Positions 40,340 through 48,022 of a DNA stretch of 64,000 bases are shown in pieces. The DNA is from Aeromicrobium tamlense (GTDB taxonomy: Bacteria > Actinomycetota > Actinomycetes > Propionibacteriales > Nocardioidaceae), in the NCBI RefSeq assembly GCF_013408555.1, contig NZ_JACBZN010000001.1:3303061-3367060 (forward strand), given 5' to 3'. Within the stretch, counting starts at the first letter, position 1. Each line of letters starts with the position of its first letter. Below the pieces are notes generated by a model that had not been told where the DNA came from, did not search any database, and was given only the letters and a program-made list of their open reading frames with translations. A program made the translations under genes and the position numbers.

Positions 40340-40723
40340 ATGGGGAAGTTGAACATGCCAGATGCCGTCGGCTCGGCCGTCGGGTCGCTCGGCGAGTACC
40401 TGCGTGACCAGCGGACCCAGGCGCAGATGTCACTGCGACAGCTGGCCGAGCTCGCGGACGTCTCGAATCCGTACCTCAGCCAGATCGAGCGTGGCCTGCG
40501 CAAACCGTCCGCCGAGGTGCTGCAGCAGATCGCGAAGGCACTGAGGATCTCGGCCGAGTCGCTCTACGTCCGTGCCGGCATCCTCGATGCCGAGCGCGCC
40601 GGGGAGACCTCGGTCGAGGACGCCATCGACCGCGACCCGCGGTTGACCGCGCGCCAGAAGTCGGCGCTGCGGGACATCTACCGTTCGTTCGTCGGAACAG
40701 CAGACCTCGAGGAGAGCTCATGA
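40340..40723 (+). CDS. XRE-family helix-turn-helix regulator
   Basis: A 127-residue DNA-binding protein. The helix-turn-helix is MSLRQLAELADVSNPYLSQ followed by IERGLRKPSAEVLQQIAKAL (residues about 30-70), then a C-terminal helical part (SVEDAIDRDPRLTARQKSAL). It resembles the regulator before hbhA in mycobacteria (Rv0474). ATG 40340 is used; ATG 40355 is possible. It overlaps the following gene as ATGA. Confidence 0.88.
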   Translation: MGKLNMPDAVGSAVGSLGEYLRDQRTQAQMSLRQLAELADVSNPYLSQIERGLRKPSAEVLQQIAKALRISAESLYVRAGILDAERAGETSVEDAIDRDPRLTARQKSALRDIYRSFVGTADLEESS

Positions 40724-41589
40724 GCATCACCGACACCATCAACGCCCAGATCAAGTCCATCCTGGACGACATCGCCGCCCTGCCGTCGAGCGTCAAGGGC
40801 TTCGACGTCGCCACCCTGCAGAAGAAGGCCGAGACCCTCGCGCAGACCGCGCTCGGCTCCGCCACCGCCGCGTACTCCGACCTCGTGAAGAAGAGCGACG
40901 ACCTGCGCACCCTGGCCAAGGGCCTGACCATCGACGACGTGAAGACGGCCGCCGACGACCTCGCCGCGCGCGCCGAGGTGTTCGTGTCCGAGCTCCGCGG
41001 CAAGGTCGAGGACGTCAAGGTCGACGACCTCAAGACCGCCGTCGACGACTTCCGCGAGAAGGCCGACGACCTGGTCGACGACCTCAAGGGCAAGGCCGAG
41101 GAGATCATCGACGAGCTCACCGCCAAGGCCGAGGACCTCACCGGCAAGGCCGCCGAGGCCGTCGAGGACGCCACCGAGTCCGCCGGCGCCGCTGCCGCCT
41201 CGTTCGCCAGCTCGGCCCGCATCCGCAAGGCCACCGCTCCCGCGTCGTCGGCCAAGCCGGCCGCCGCGAAGAAGAGCCCGGCGAAGTCCACCGCGACCAA
41301 GAAGTCGTCGTCAGCCGCCCAGACGGCCGCGAAGAAGGAGACGGCCGCCTCGAAGCCGACCACCGCCAAGAAGGCCGCGGCCAAGAAGGCGACCGGCTCG
41401 GGCACCGCCGCGAAGAAGACCGCGGCCAAGAAGACGACCGCGACCAAGAAGACCGCCGCGAAGAAGTCGGCTCCCGCCACGAAGACGGCGGCCAAGAAGA
41501 CGGCCACGGGCACGTCCAGCACCGCCAAGAAGGCGCCGGCGAAGAAGTCGTCGACCACGTCGAACGGCTCGGGGACCTCCGCGTCCTGA
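40720..41589 (+). CDS. hbhA: HbhA-like heparin-binding/coiled-coil protein
   Basis: A 289-residue protein without signal peptide. Residues about 1-160 are helical coiled coil with repeated acidic heptads (DDLVDDLKGKAEEIIDELTA). Residues about 165-289 are a Lys/Ala/Thr-rich tail of AAKKT-type repeats, like the heparin-binding end of mycobacterial HbhA and like histone H1-type tails. Surface adhesion, envelope organisation or nucleic-acid binding are all possible. The gene order XRE-hbhA-DUF2516 matches Rv0474-Rv0476. The start overlaps the XRE stop, so both are controlled by the same promoter. Confidence 0.85.
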   Translation: MSITDTINAQIKSILDDIAALPSSVKGFDVATLQKKAETLAQTALGSATAAYSDLVKKSDDLRTLAKGLTIDDVKTAADDLAARAEVFVSELRGKVEDVKVDDLKTAVDDFREKADDLVDDLKGKAEEIIDELTAKAEDLTGKAAEAVEDATESAGAAAASFASSARIRKATAPASSAKPAAAKKSPAKSTATKKSSSAAQTAAKKETAASKPTTAKKAAAKKATGSGTAAKKTAAKKTTATKKTAAKKSAPATKTAAKKTATGTSSTAKKAPAKKSSTTSNGSGTSAS

Positions 41590-41612
41590 CGCCTGCATCC
41601 CACGGAATCAGC

Positions 41613-41642
41613 GGTGGGCACCACCTCAGGGTGGTGCCCACC
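41613..41642 (+). terminator. Terminator hairpin after hbhA
   Basis: GGTGGGCACCACC (41613-41625) pairs perfectly with 41630-41642 around the four-base loop TCAG. It ends the XRE-hbhA operon. The -10 of the next gene begins only two bases after the stem. Confidence 0.8.
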
Positions 41643-41656
41643 GTAGTCTTCCCCCC

Positions 41657-41914
41657 ATGGAATTGGCTCTCGTGACCCCGGCGATCTGGTGGCTGCTGCT
41701 GTGCACGAAGGTCTTCGCCCTGGTCGACTGCGTCCGCCGCAAGCCCTACGACTTCGAGATGGCCGGCACGCTGCCGAAGAACGTGTGGCTGATCATCCTG
41801 CCGCTGGCGATCTTCGTCGACATCATCTGGCGCAACCCCATCGGCATCCTGCCGCTGGCCGGCACGGTGGCCGCGCTCGTCTACCTCGCGCAGACGCGGG
41901 GCTCGGGCTACTGA
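41657..41914 (+). CDS. DUF2516 membrane protein
   Basis: An 85-residue protein with two to three membrane helices (AIWWLLLCTKVFALVDC; VWLIILPLAIFVDIIW; ILPLAGTVAALVYLAQ) of the DUF2516 family, homologous to the small protein after hbhA in mycobacteria. Function unknown. TAGTCT (41644-41649) is seven bases before the ATG and no Shine-Dalgarno is present, so it has its own leaderless promoter. Confidence 0.85.
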   Translation: MELALVTPAIWWLLLCTKVFALVDCVRRKPYDFEMAGTLPKNVWLIILPLAIFVDIIWRNPIGILPLAGTVAALVYLAQTRGSGY

Positions 41915-41932
41915 CCCTCGCCCCGCGCGCCG

Positions 41933-42865
41933 TCAGAGCCGGCTGGCGTGCAGCCGTGCCTTGCGGAACCCGTCGAACGCCTCCCAGGCGGTGACCAGTC
42001 CCACGCCGACCGCGATGCCCCGCAGGACCGTGTCGACGATCTCGGGGTCCCAGTCGAGGTGGGCGACCAGCTCGGGGTTGACGATCGACCCGTCGAGCAG
42101 CAGGACGATGGTGGGGATCGCGAACAGCAGCGCGAGGCCGAGGTTCGCCCAGGCCGCCGCCCACGTGTAGCCGGCGCGGTGGATCCACACGAGATGCACG
42201 AGCTCCAGTGCGAGCGTCACCAGGACGAGTGGCAGGTACCAGCTCCACAGCTCCGGGTCCGCCATCGGGATCCGCTCGCCGTCGTCGAAGAACGGCGAGC
42301 CGACGTGCTGCCAGATGAGCATCGCGGCGAACGCCGGCAGGAAGATCAGCCCGGCCACGAGGTCGGCGGTGCCCGTGCCGGTGTCGGGCTCGGGCAGCTG
42401 GTCGACCGACCAGGTCTCGACGCCGTCGATCGAGGTGCCCATCCAGTCCAGTACCGCGAACACGAGCGTGGTCCAGAAGACCAGGTGCACGACCATCTCG
42501 AGCAGCGTCCAGACGCCGCCGCCGATGATCGACCCGATCGAGTCGCCGTCGAAGGCTCCGACGATCACGGTGACGGCGGTGACGAGCGGGGCGACGATGG
42601 CGACGAGGATCGTCATGAGGCGCAGCCACGGGAAGAACAGGCGCGGTCCGATGAGCGCGGGCTCGCGGCCCGTGTAGTCGACCGCGACGCGCAGCGGGTC
42701 GCCGAGCTCCTCGAGCGTCTCGCGCTCGGCCTGCTCGCCGCCTCCGCGCGCGGCGACCGTGTCGCCGATGCGCTCGCGCAGCTCGGCGGCGACCTCCTCC
42801 TTCGTGCGTCCGGGCAGCCAGCGCGTGGCGGCGTGGACGTAGCGGTCGGTGAGCGTGGTGGTCAT
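41933..42865 (-). CDS. Polytopic membrane protein paired with PadR regulator
   Basis: A 310-residue protein. The first about 75 residues are cytoplasmic and resemble the permease-prefix/DUF1700 type (WLPGRTKEEVAAELRERIGD, ETLEELGDPLRVAVDY). About six membrane helices follow. Such proteins are typically encoded directly after PadR regulators and are thought to act in envelope stress or as anti-regulators, but no reaction is known. Its ATG overlaps the PadR stop as ATGA. Confidence 0.78.
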   Translation of the reverse strand: MTTTLTDRYVHAATRWLPGRTKEEVAAELRERIGDTVAARGGGEQAERETLEELGDPLRVAVDYTGREPALIGPRLFFPWLRLMTILVAIVAPLVTAVTVIVGAFDGDSIGSIIGGGVWTLLEMVVHLVFWTTLVFAVLDWMGTSIDGVETWSVDQLPEPDTGTGTADLVAGLIFLPAFAAMLIWQHVGSPFFDDGERIPMADPELWSWYLPLVLVTLALELVHLVWIHRAGYTWAAAWANLGLALLFAIPTIVLLLDGSIVNPELVAHLDWDPEIVDTVLRGIAVGVGLVTAWEAFDGFRKARLHASRL

Positions 42866-43197
42866 GCGGTTCCTCCGGTGGTGAGCCGCCCCAGGGCGGT
42901 GTCGATCTCGTGCCAGTCGGCCAGGAGAGCGGCGGCGAGCCGCTCGCCCTCGATGCTCGTGCGGTAGAACTTCCGCGGTCGCGCCTCCTCGGTGTTCCAC
43001 TCGCTGGTGAGCAGGCCCTGCTTCTCGAGGCGCCGCAGCAGCGGGTAGAGGGTGTTGCCGTCCACGGCGATGCCGGCGGCGGCCAGCGACTCGAGCAGGC
43101 CGTAGCCGTACCCGGGCTCGCGCAGGCTCAGCAGCGAGGCCAGCACCACGGTTCCGCGGCGCAGCTCCTGCAGGTGTTGCTGGGTCAGCTCGTCCAT
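42862..43197 (-). CDS. PadR-family transcriptional regulator
   Basis: A 111-residue winged-helix repressor. LRRGTVVLASLLSLREPGYG starts the domain, YGLLESLAAAGIAVDGNTLYPLLRRLEKQGLL is the recognition part, and RKFYRTSIEGERLA the wing and dimer helix. It is co-translated with the membrane protein that follows. TATGGT is seven bases before the ATG at 43197 and is overlapped by an inverted repeat, so autorepression is likely. Confidence 0.9.
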   Translation of the reverse strand: MDELTQQHLQELRRGTVVLASLLSLREPGYGYGLLESLAAAGIAVDGNTLYPLLRRLEKQGLLTSEWNTEEARPRKFYRTSIEGERLAAALLADWHEIDTALGRLTTGGTA

Positions 43198-43206
43198 GCG
43201 TCACAC

Positions 43207-43229
43207 CATAGTGTGCGACACACACTATG
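43207..43229 (-). promoter_or_regulatory. PadR operator-like palindrome
   Basis: CATAGTGTG (43207-43215) and CACACTATG (43221-43229) form a perfect 9-bp inverted repeat with a five-base spacer. The proximal arm overlaps the -10 (minus strand TATGGT at 43210-43205). The position just upstream of padR fits an autoregulatory site. Confidence 0.7.
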
Positions 43230-43260
43230 CGCAAGACGCACAGGTTGGTCGGAAGACGAC

Positions 43261-43293
43261 GAACCCCTCCCCGGCGAGGCCGGAGAGGGGTTC
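43261..43293 (-). terminator. Hairpin after typA
   Basis: GAACCCCTC (43261-43269) pairs with GAGGGGTTC (43285-43293); after one mismatch CCGGC and GCCGG continue the stem to a GAG loop. It lies 18 bases beyond the typA stop on the minus strand. Confidence 0.7.
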
Positions 43294-43311
43294 GGAGGAG
43301 GCGCGGAGCGC

Positions 43312-45189
43312 TTACTTGCGCTTGCGGGCGGTGCGGGCGCGCTCGCCCGCGTCGAGGATCACCTTGCGGATGCGCACGTTGCTCGGCGTGACCTCGACGC
43401 ACTCGTCCTCGCGGCAGAACTCCAGGCACTGCTCGAGCGAGAGCTTCTTCGGCGGGATGACCTTCTCGAAGTTGTCCGAGGTGGCCGAGCGGATGTTGGT
43501 CTGCTTCTTCTCCTTGGTGATGTTGACGTCCATGTCGTCGTCACGGGAGTTCTCGCCGACGATCATGCCCTCGTAGACCTCGGTGGAGGGCTCGACGAAC
43601 AGCGTGCCGCGCTCCTGCAGGTTGGTCATCGCGAAGGAGGTGACGGCGCCGGCGCGGTCGGCCACGAGCGAGCCCGAGGGGCGCGTCGAGATCTCGCCGA
43701 ACCAGGGCTCGTAGCCCTCGGAGATGTGGTGGGCGATGCCGGTGCCGCGGGTGTCGGTGAGGAACTCGGTGCGGAAGCCGATCAGGCCGCGCGCCGGGAC
43801 CAGGAACTCCATGCGGACCCAGCCGGTGCCGTGGTTGACCATCTGCTCCATGCGGCCCTTGCGCACGGCGAGCAGCTGGGTGATCGTGCCGAGGTACTCC
43901 TCGGGCGCGTCGATCGTCAGGCGCTCGACGGGCTCGTGCAGCTTGCCGTCGATCTCGCGGGTGACGACCTGCGGCTTGCCGACGGTGAGCTCGTAGCCCT
44001 CGCGGCGCATCTGCTCGACGAGGATCGCCAGCGCGAGCTCGCCGCGGCCCTGGACCTCCCACGCGTCGGGGCGGTCGGTGGGCAGCACGCGGATCGAGAC
44101 GTTGCCGATGAGCTCGGCGTCGAGGCGGTCCTTGACGAGGCGGGCGGTGACCTTGGTGCCCTTCTCGCGGCCGGCGAGCGGCGACGTGTTGGTGCCGATG
44201 GTCATCGAGATCGCGGGCTCGTCGACGTGGATGAGCGGCAGCGCGATGGGGTTCTCGGGGTCGGCCAGCGTCTCGCCGATGTTGATCTCGCTGATGCCCG
44301 CGATGGCGACGATGTCGCCGGGGCCCGCGGACTCACCGGGCTTGCGGTCGAGCGCCTCGGTGACGAGCAGCTCGGTGATCTTGACCCGCTCGACCGAGCC
44401 GTCGCGCTTCATCCACGCGACCTGCTGGCCCTTCTTGAGCTCGCCCTCCTCGACGCGCACGAGCGCGAGGCGGCCCAGGAAGGGGGAGGAGTCGAGGTTC
44501 GTGACGTGCGCCTGCAGCGGCGCGCCCTCGGTGTACTCGGGGGCGGGAACGTGCTCCATGATCGTCTGGAACAGCGGGATCAGGTTGTCGCCGTCGGGCA
44601 GCGTGCCGTCCTCGGGCTTCTCCAGCGAGGCGACGCCGGCCTTGCCGGAGGCGTAGACGACGGGGAAGTCCAGCGCGTCGTCGGCGGCGTCCTCGGGCAG
44701 CAGGTCCATGAAGAGGTCGTAGGTCTCGTCGACGACCTCGGCGATGCGGGCGTCGGGTCGGTCGACCTTGTTGACCACGAGGATGACCGGCATCTTCGCC
44801 AGCAGCGCCTTGCGCAGCACGAAGCGGGTCTGGGGGAGCGGGCCCTCGGAGGCGTCGACCAGCAGCACGACCGCGTCGACCATCGACAGGCCGCGCTCGA
44901 CCTCGCCACCGAAGTCGGCGTGGCCGGGGGTGTCGATGATGTTGATGGTGACGGTCTTGCCGGGGATGTCCTCGGTGCCGGGTCCGGAGTACTTCACGGC
45001 GGTGTTCTTCGCGAGGATCGTGATGCCCTTCTCGCGCTCGAGATCACCCGAGTCCATGACCCGTTCGGTCACTTCCTGGTGCTCGGCGTAGGCGCCCTGC
45101 TGCTGGAGCATCGCGTCGACGAGAGTGGTCTTGCCGTGGTCGACGTGGGCGACGATGGCGACATTGCGCAGATCAGAGCGTGTAGGCAC
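43312..45189 (-). CDS. typA: Translational GTPase TypA/BipA
   Basis: A 625-residue ribosome-associated GTPase used in stress and low-temperature growth and in ribosome assembly. G1 AHVDHGKTT (residues about 14-22), the switch region MDSGDLEREKGITI, G3 DTPGHADFGG and G4 NKVDRPDAR are intact; the BipA-specific C-terminal domain includes TSDNFEKVIPPKKLSLEQCL. The GTG at 45189 has TAGGAT seven bases upstream and no Shine-Dalgarno. It is divergent from marR. Confidence 0.96.
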   Translation of the reverse strand: MPTRSDLRNVAIVAHVDHGKTTLVDAMLQQQGAYAEHQEVTERVMDSGDLEREKGITILAKNTAVKYSGPGTEDIPGKTVTINIIDTPGHADFGGEVERGLSMVDAVVLLVDASEGPLPQTRFVLRKALLAKMPVILVVNKVDRPDARIAEVVDETYDLFMDLLPEDAADDALDFPVVYASGKAGVASLEKPEDGTLPDGDNLIPLFQTIMEHVPAPEYTEGAPLQAHVTNLDSSPFLGRLALVRVEEGELKKGQQVAWMKRDGSVERVKITELLVTEALDRKPGESAGPGDIVAIAGISEINIGETLADPENPIALPLIHVDEPAISMTIGTNTSPLAGREKGTKVTARLVKDRLDAELIGNVSIRVLPTDRPDAWEVQGRGELALAILVEQMRREGYELTVGKPQVVTREIDGKLHEPVERLTIDAPEEYLGTITQLLAVRKGRMEQMVNHGTGWVRMEFLVPARGLIGFRTEFLTDTRGTGIAHHISEGYEPWFGEISTRPSGSLVADRAGAVTSFAMTNLQERGTLFVEPSTEVYEGMIVGENSRDDDMDVNITKEKKQTNIRSATSDNFEKVIPPKKLSLEQCLEFCREDECVEVTPSNVRIRKVILDAGERARTARKRK

Positions 45190-45290
45190 TCGCCCAATCC
45201 TACGGCAGTGCGGGAAACTCCTTGTCCACGCGGGGCGTAATGAAGGTCACGGTTCCGCAATAGTTGCATGTGCGTTAGTATTTCCCGGTC

Positions 45291-45740
45291 ATGACCCAGT
45301 CACCCCATGCCTGCGCGTTCGAAGCCGTCCGAGGATTCCTCGGGCGGGTGTTCACGACGGCCGAGGGCGAGTCGCTGGAGTCCGTGGCGGGACTCGACCT
45401 GTCGTTCACGCAGGCGCGACTCTCGTTCGTGCTCGCCCACTACGAGCACCCCGTCGCCATCGGTGACCTGGCCGAGTCGGTCGGGCTCTCGCCGGCGGCC
45501 GCGGGGCGGAACATCCAGCAGCTGGTGCGCAAGAAGCTCGTCGTGCGCACCGAGAACCCCGAGGACCGGCGGGTCAAGCTCGTCACCCTCACCGACCGTG
45601 GACGCAGCCTGGCGCAGAGCCACCTGAAGTCCAAGGAGGACGCCGTGCGCACGCTGCTCGGCGACCTCGACACCGACCAATGCCTCGCGCTCGTCGAGGC
45701 TCTCCAGCCACTGCTGAAGGAAGAACCGCATGTCCGATAG
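45291..45740 (+). CDS. MarR-family transcriptional regulator
   Basis: A 149-residue winged-helix regulator: AIGDLAESVGLSPAAAGRNI is the recognition region and TENPEDRRVKLVTLTDRGR the wing. It overlaps the exporter gene by 11 bases, so it most likely controls that exporter and itself. TAGTAT at 45276-45281 is a -10 candidate nine bases before the ATG; the 45250-45285 stretch is noticeably AT-richer than its surroundings and probably holds the operator. Confidence 0.88.
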   Translation: MTQSPHACAFEAVRGFLGRVFTTAEGESLESVAGLDLSFTQARLSFVLAHYEHPVAIGDLAESVGLSPAAAGRNIQQLVRKKLVVRTENPEDRRVKLVTLTDRGRSLAQSHLKSKEDAVRTLLGDLDTDQCLALVEALQPLLKEEPHVR

Positions 45741-47301
45741 CACCCCGGTGAAGCCGCCGGAGTACCCCGACAAGATCGACGCCGCCGTCCTCAAGGTCGC
45801 CGGCGTGGTCGTGCTCGGCTCCATCATGTCGATCCTCGACATCACCGTCGTGAACGTCGCCCTGCCGACGTTCCAGTCCGAGCTGGGCGTCGAGAACTAC
45901 TCGACCGTCGCCTGGACCGTCACGGCCTACACGCTCGCCCTCGCGGCCGTCATCCCGCTCACGGGCTGGGCGGCCGACCGCTTCGGCACCAAGCGCCTCT
46001 ACATGCTCGCGCTCGCACTGTTCACCGCCGGATCCGTGCTGTGTGCCGCGGCCTGGAACATCGAGACCCTCATCGGGTTCCGCGTCCTGCAGGGTCTTGG
46101 CGGCGGCATGCTGATGCCGCTCGGCATGACGATCATGACCAAGGCCGCCGGGCCCGAGCGCATGGGCCGCCTCATGGCGATTCTCGGCGTCCCGATGCTG
46201 CTCGGCCCGATCCTGGGCCCGATCCTCGGCGGCTTCCTGATCGACAACGCCTCGTGGCACTGGATCTTCCTCATCAACCTGCCGCTGGGCCTCGGCGCGC
46301 TCGTCTACGCGTGGCGCGTGCTCGAGCAGGACGCCCCGCACCCGAGCGAGTCGTTCGACTTCATCGGCATGGCGATGATGAGCCCCGGCCTGGCGCTATT
46401 CCTCTACGGCGTCTCGTCCATCCCCGACGCCGGTGGCATGGGCGAGCCCAAGGTCTGGGCCACGATGCTCGTCGGCGGCCTGCTGGTGATCGCGTTCATC
46501 TTCTACTCGTTCAAGCCCAAGCACCCGCTGCTGGACTTCCGCCTGTTCAAGAACTACAACCTGTCGATCTCCACGCTGACGATGTTCGTCTTCGCCGGCG
46601 CGTTCTTCGGCGGCCTGCTGCTGGTCCCGACCTACTTCCAGCAGGTCGGCGGCGAGACCCCGCTGCAGGCGGGCCTGCTGGTCGCCCCGCAGGGCATCGG
46701 CGCGATGCTCACGATGCCGCTCGCCGGCATCCTGGCCGACCGCGTCCCCGTCGGCCGGATCGTCCCCTTCGGCCTCGCGCTGATCTGTGGCGGCATGTTC
46801 GCGATGACCTCGCTCGAGGCGGACACGTCCTACGGGTTCATCATCGCGGCGCTGTTCGTGATGGGCCTGGGCATGGGCCTGACGATGATGCCGCTGATGA
46901 CCTCCGCCCTGCGCACGCTGCAGTCGCACGAGGTCGCCCGCGGCTCGACGCTGCTCAACATCACGCAGCAGATCGCCAGCTCGGTCGGCGTGGCCATCAT
47001 CTCGGTCGTCCTGACCAACCAGATGAAGGACAGTCAGGCGATCCAGGCCGGACAGGCGCTGGCCGACGCCGAGGCGAGCGGCACGCAGCCCGATCCGTCG
47101 ATCCTGGAGTACGTCCAGTCGCTCGGCGCGAGCTTCGAGTCGGTCGTGAAGTCCGACATGGCGGCCGCGTTCGCCGCGAGCTTCTTCGTCGCGTTCTGCC
47201 TGTGCGTCGTCGCGCTCGTGGTGAGCCTCTTCCTGCCGAAGAAGCGCGAGGAGTCGCACCTGCTGGACGACCAGGGCAAGGCACCCGTGGTCATCCACTG
47301 A
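45730..47301 (+). CDS. DHA2-family MFS multidrug exporter (EmrB/QacA type)
   Basis: A 523-residue transporter with 14 predicted membrane helices. Helix 1 carries the DHA2-type SIMSILDITVVNVALPTFQ, the first loop GWAADRFGTKRLYM is motif A, and GVPMLLGPILGPILGGFL is antiporter motif C. It probably exports hydrophobic or cationic drugs by proton antiport under control of the MarR protein upstream. GAAGGAAG precedes the ATG, which lies inside the marR gene. A strong hairpin follows the stop. Confidence 0.92.
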   Translation: MSDSTPVKPPEYPDKIDAAVLKVAGVVVLGSIMSILDITVVNVALPTFQSELGVENYSTVAWTVTAYTLALAAVIPLTGWAADRFGTKRLYMLALALFTAGSVLCAAAWNIETLIGFRVLQGLGGGMLMPLGMTIMTKAAGPERMGRLMAILGVPMLLGPILGPILGGFLIDNASWHWIFLINLPLGLGALVYAWRVLEQDAPHPSESFDFIGMAMMSPGLALFLYGVSSIPDAGGMGEPKVWATMLVGGLLVIAFIFYSFKPKHPLLDFRLFKNYNLSISTLTMFVFAGAFFGGLLLVPTYFQQVGGETPLQAGLLVAPQGIGAMLTMPLAGILADRVPVGRIVPFGLALICGGMFAMTSLEADTSYGFIIAALFVMGLGMGLTMMPLMTSALRTLQSHEVARGSTLLNITQQIASSVGVAIISVVLTNQMKDSQAIQAGQALADAEASGTQPDPSILEYVQSLGASFESVVKSDMAAAFAASFFVAFCLCVVALVVSLFLPKKREESHLLDDQGKAPVVIH

Positions 47302-47314
47302 CGGTCACTCCCGC

Positions 47315-47349
47315 ACGACGGCCCACCCGGCTCCCGGGTGGGCCGTCGT
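47315..47349 (+). terminator. Strong hairpin after the MFS gene
   Basis: A perfect 16-bp stem (47315-47330 with 47334-47349, arm ACGACGGCCCACCCGG) and loop CTC. It is 13 bases after the stop and is followed by a short C/T stretch. Confidence 0.85.
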
Positions 47350-47388
47350 CGTTCCCCGTGCGATCCCGCGGAGGACTACGCTTCAGCC

Positions 47389-48021
47389 GTGCCCGCCCTC
47401 GACCAGCTGCTCGCCTTCGCGCTCGCCTCGCTCGTGCTGATCCTCATCCCCGGTCCCAGCGTCCTGTTCGTGATCGGGCGATCGCTCGCGCACGGGCGTC
47501 GCGCCGGCATCCTCAGCGTGCTGGGCAACGGGCTCGGCGGGCTGCCGGTGGTCCTGGCGGTCTCGCTGGGCCTCGGCGCGATCGTGGCCGGCTCGGCGGT
47601 GCTGTTCACGATCGTGAAGGTGCTGGGCGCCGGCTACCTCGTCTACCTCGGCGTGCAGGCGATGCGGCACGCCTCGATCGCGGTCACCGCCGAGGTCGAC
47701 GGCCCCGAGGAGTCGCCGTGGCGCGCCCTGGGGGAGGGGTTCGTGGTCGGCGCGACCAACCCCAAGACCATCGTCTTCTTCGTCGCCGTGCTGCCGCAGT
47801 TCGTGAGCTTCGAGTCCGGTGCCATCGGCTCGCAGATGGCCGTGCTCGGCGTGCTCTTCCTGCTCATCGCGATCGTGTGCGACTCGGGCTGGGCGCTGCT
47901 GGCCGGAACTGCGCGCCAGTGGTTCACGGGCTCGCCGCGGCGGCTGGCGGCCGTGCGGCGCTCCGGCGGCGCGATGCTGGTGGGCCTCGGCGGCATCCTG
48001 CTGACCACCAGCCGCACCTGA
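47389..48021 (+). CDS. LysE/RhtB-family exporter
   Basis: A 210-residue membrane protein with about six helices and the family start LASLVLILIPGPSVLFVIGRSL. GATNPKTIVFFVAVLPQFV is the second diagnostic segment. These proteins export amino acids or related metabolites; the specific substrate is unknown. The GTG at 47389 has TACGCT six bases upstream, and the preceding reading frame holds no start with a better signal. It is convergent with the DUF1906 gene, one base apart. Confidence 0.88.
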   Translation: MPALDQLLAFALASLVLILIPGPSVLFVIGRSLAHGRRAGILSVLGNGLGGLPVVLAVSLGLGAIVAGSAVLFTIVKVLGAGYLVYLGVQAMRHASIAVTAEVDGPEESPWRALGEGFVVGATNPKTIVFFVAVLPQFVSFESGAIGSQMAVLGVLFLLIAIVCDSGWALLAGTARQWFTGSPRRLAAVRRSGGAMLVGLGGILLTTSRT

Positions 48022-48022
48022 G

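Noticed and set aside
41235..41580. A dense tandem repeat suggestive of a satellite or CRISPR-like array.
   Set aside because: The repeats are irregular in length and encode the Lys/Ala-rich tail of the HbhA-like protein in frame; no constant repeat-spacer pattern exists.
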